Notes under the pieces: generated by a model
What the model saw: the letters and a program-made list of their open reading frames with translations, nothing else
Told to the model about the DNA's origin: nothing
Database searches by the model: none
NCBI GenBank assembly: GCA_005881495.1
Contig: VBHI01000154.1
Coordinates: 1-14,924 of the forward strand
Origin: Chloroflexota bacterium
GTDB taxonomy: Bacteria; Chloroflexota; Ktedonobacteria; Ktedonobacterales; Ktedonobacteraceae
Length of the DNA stretch: 14,924 bases
Direction of reading: 5' to 3'
Position numbers and translations under genes: made by a program
Shown: in pieces, positions 13,832 through 14,924 of the stretch
Position numbering within the stretch: position 1 is the stretch's first letter
Layout: each line of letters begins with the position of its first letter

Positions 13832-14924
13832 ATGGCCGACCAACAGCATGCGAACCCAGTTGATCAACTGGCGCGCGAGGCGGTGCTGACCGAGCAGGTG
13901 CCGACCTTTGACCCCGTCGACTGTTTCAAGCAGATGATCCTGGCACGCACCATCAACGACGTCCTCAAGACGCGCAAGACGCAAGGCAAATTCGACTTCT
14001 ATATCGGCTGTGCCGGTCACGAGGCGATTGCCGGCGTGATTGCCGCGCTGCGCCCCGATGACTGGCTCACCTTATACTACCGGGACCTGGCCGGCTGGCT
14101 GCAGCGCAGCCGTGATCCCTACGCGCCCATCCGTGGGGCCTATGCGCGGGCGACCGACCCGATGACCTCGGGACGCAGCTTATCGGAGCAATTCAGCAGT
14201 CGCCGCTTCCACGTCCTGCCGTACTTCAGCGAGATCGCGGCGCTGGCCCCCTTCTGCGCCGGTGTGGCCTTCGCCTTCAAGCGTGAGCAGACCGGCCAAC
14301 TCGTCTCGTTCCACTGCGGGGATGGCGGCGTGGCGACCAACGACTTCAACGTGCTCTATCGTGCGGCAACGATCCATCAACTGCCCGTGCTGATGGTCGT
14401 GGAGGAGAATGGCTGGGCCATCACGAACGCCGGGCGACAGTGGGGAGGGAGCCTGGTCGACTGGGCGCGTGGGGGTGGGGCCGAAGCCGTCGAGATGGAC
14501 GGCAGCGATGCGATCGCGCTCTATGAAGCCACGCGCTCCCTGGCCGAGCATGTTCGTACCCAAGGCCCGGCCTTGCTCCACCTCAAGATAGGATTGCTCG
14601 ACGCACACTCCAGCAGCACCGACATCTATGGCTATCGCGAGCGCGCTGAGGTCAACAAGACCAAGGAGATGCGCGATCCGATCATCAACACGGGGAACCG
14701 CCTCATCGAGATGGGGAGGCTCTCGAAAGAGGACATCGAGCGCTTCAAGAAAGAGGCCAGGGCACAGGTCACCCAGATCGATGAGCAGGTGCAGGGCGAG
14801 CCGCTGCCCAGCGGTGGCCGTTACCTGGAGCACGTGTTTAGCTTCCCCAAGGAGCCGGCCATCGAGCCGACCGGGGCGCCAAAGACGACGAGTATGCTTG
14901 ATGCGGTCAACCATGCCCTGGCGG
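13832..14924 (+). CDS. 2-oxo-acid dehydrogenase E1, alpha domain entering a fused beta domain (partial)
   Basis: 364 codons are visible and the frame is still open at the window edge. It is a thiamine-diphosphate-dependent decarboxylating dehydrogenase. GHEAIAGVIAALRPDDW (62-78) and the TPP/Mg signature GDGG at 163-166 ending in EENGWAI with Asn193 are typical of E1-alpha. HSSSTD (259-264) and YGYR follow. The segment RYLEHVFSFPKEPA ends the alpha part; then KTTSMLDAVNHALA (351-364) matches the start of an E1-beta chain, so this is probably a single-chain alpha-beta E1. The usual Glu of the DFHEALN segment is replaced (DFNVLYR), an oddity by eye alignment. AAGGAG at 13816-13821 precedes the ATG. 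It should supply the hydratase-E2 fusion with acyl groups. Third positions are more G/C-rich than in the shikimate cluster. Confidence 0.9.
   Translation, partial: MADQQHANPVDQLAREAVLTEQVPTFDPVDCFKQMILARTINDVLKTRKTQGKFDFYIGCAGHEAIAGVIAALRPDDWLTLYYRDLAGWLQRSRDPYAPIRGAYARATDPMTSGRSLSEQFSSRRFHVLPYFSEIAALAPFCAGVAFAFKREQTGQLVSFHCGDGGVATNDFNVLYRAATIHQLPVLMVVEENGWAITNAGRQWGGSLVDWARGGGAEAVEMDGSDAIALYEATRSLAEHVRTQGPALLHLKIGLLDAHSSSTDIYGYRERAEVNKTKEMRDPIINTGNRLIEMGRLSKEDIERFKKEARAQVTQIDEQVQGEPLPSGGRYLEHVFSFPKEPAIEPTGAPKTTSMLDAVNHALA

Noticed and set aside
14180..14914. Long minus-strand open frame of 244 codons
   Set aside because: It is antisense to a clear E1 dehydrogenase frame with a TPP signature, ribosome site and operon context; it matches no family and reflects high GC3 on the opposite strand.
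1..14924. CRISPR array, tRNA or rRNA genes
   Set aside because: Scanning by eye showed no regularly spaced repeat-spacer units, cloverleaf sequences or rRNA segments.

Overview
The window looks like chromosomal DNA of a GC-rich, probably aerobic, metabolically versatile soil bacterium. Fused 2-oxo-acid dehydrogenase subunits, a Gram-positive-type catechol 2,3-dioxygenase and a bd-oxidase subunit would fit Chloroflexota (Ktedonobacteria-like) or a related terrabacterial lineage. This placement is inference from gene character only; there is no rRNA or other phylogenetic marker.

Layout. (1) 21-1064: cydB, subunit II of cytochrome bd oxidase. (2) 1145-2152: a PHB-depolymerase-family esterase. 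(3) 2343-5448: a tightly packed, visibly AT-richer four-gene cluster of shikimate-pathway homologues (type II dehydroquinase, EPSP synthase, shikimate kinase, shikimate dehydrogenase) behind its own promoter. The first three keep their catalytic cores but lack several residues that normally contact shikimate-type substrates, and the dehydrogenase has fewer changes, so a divergent or repurposed pathway is possible. (4) 5472-6170 (minus): a PsiE-like membrane protein. (5) 6210-8629: an IclR-family regulator (minus) flanked by two inverted paralogues of a small protein with a winged-helix-like C-terminus. The copies share a 120-bp core that is almost identical. The space between holds an apparently leaderless iclR promoter and a strong opposite promoter whose -10 box lies inside a perfect 41-bp palindrome. 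(6) 8776-8838: a 21-bp-periodic array of GTTC/GAAC half-sites, a likely operator, in front of (7) 8969-14924, an aromatic meta-cleavage operon. It encodes a carboxymuconolactone-decarboxylase-like protein, an extradiol catechol dioxygenase, a 2-hydroxymuconic-semialdehyde-type hydrolase, a single 697-residue protein fusing a 2-oxopent-4-enoate hydratase to a complete lipoyl acyltransferase (E2), and a 2-oxo-acid dehydrogenase E1 that runs off the window while entering a fused beta domain.

How it could work together. The dioxygenase opens catechol, the hydrolase releases 2-oxopent-4-enoate, and the hydratase adds water to give 4-hydroxy-2-oxopentanoate. The usual next enzymes (aldolase and acylating aldehyde dehydrogenase) are absent from the visible part. 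Instead the hydratase is physically fused to an E2 and followed by an E1. The simplest new hypothesis is that a dedicated 2-oxo-acid dehydrogenase complex oxidatively decarboxylates the hydratase product to 3-hydroxybutyryl-CoA, CO2 and NADH. The IclR protein and the GTTC/GAAC array are the obvious candidates for regulating this operon. An E3 subunit, or an aldolase that would refute the idea, may lie beyond the right edge.
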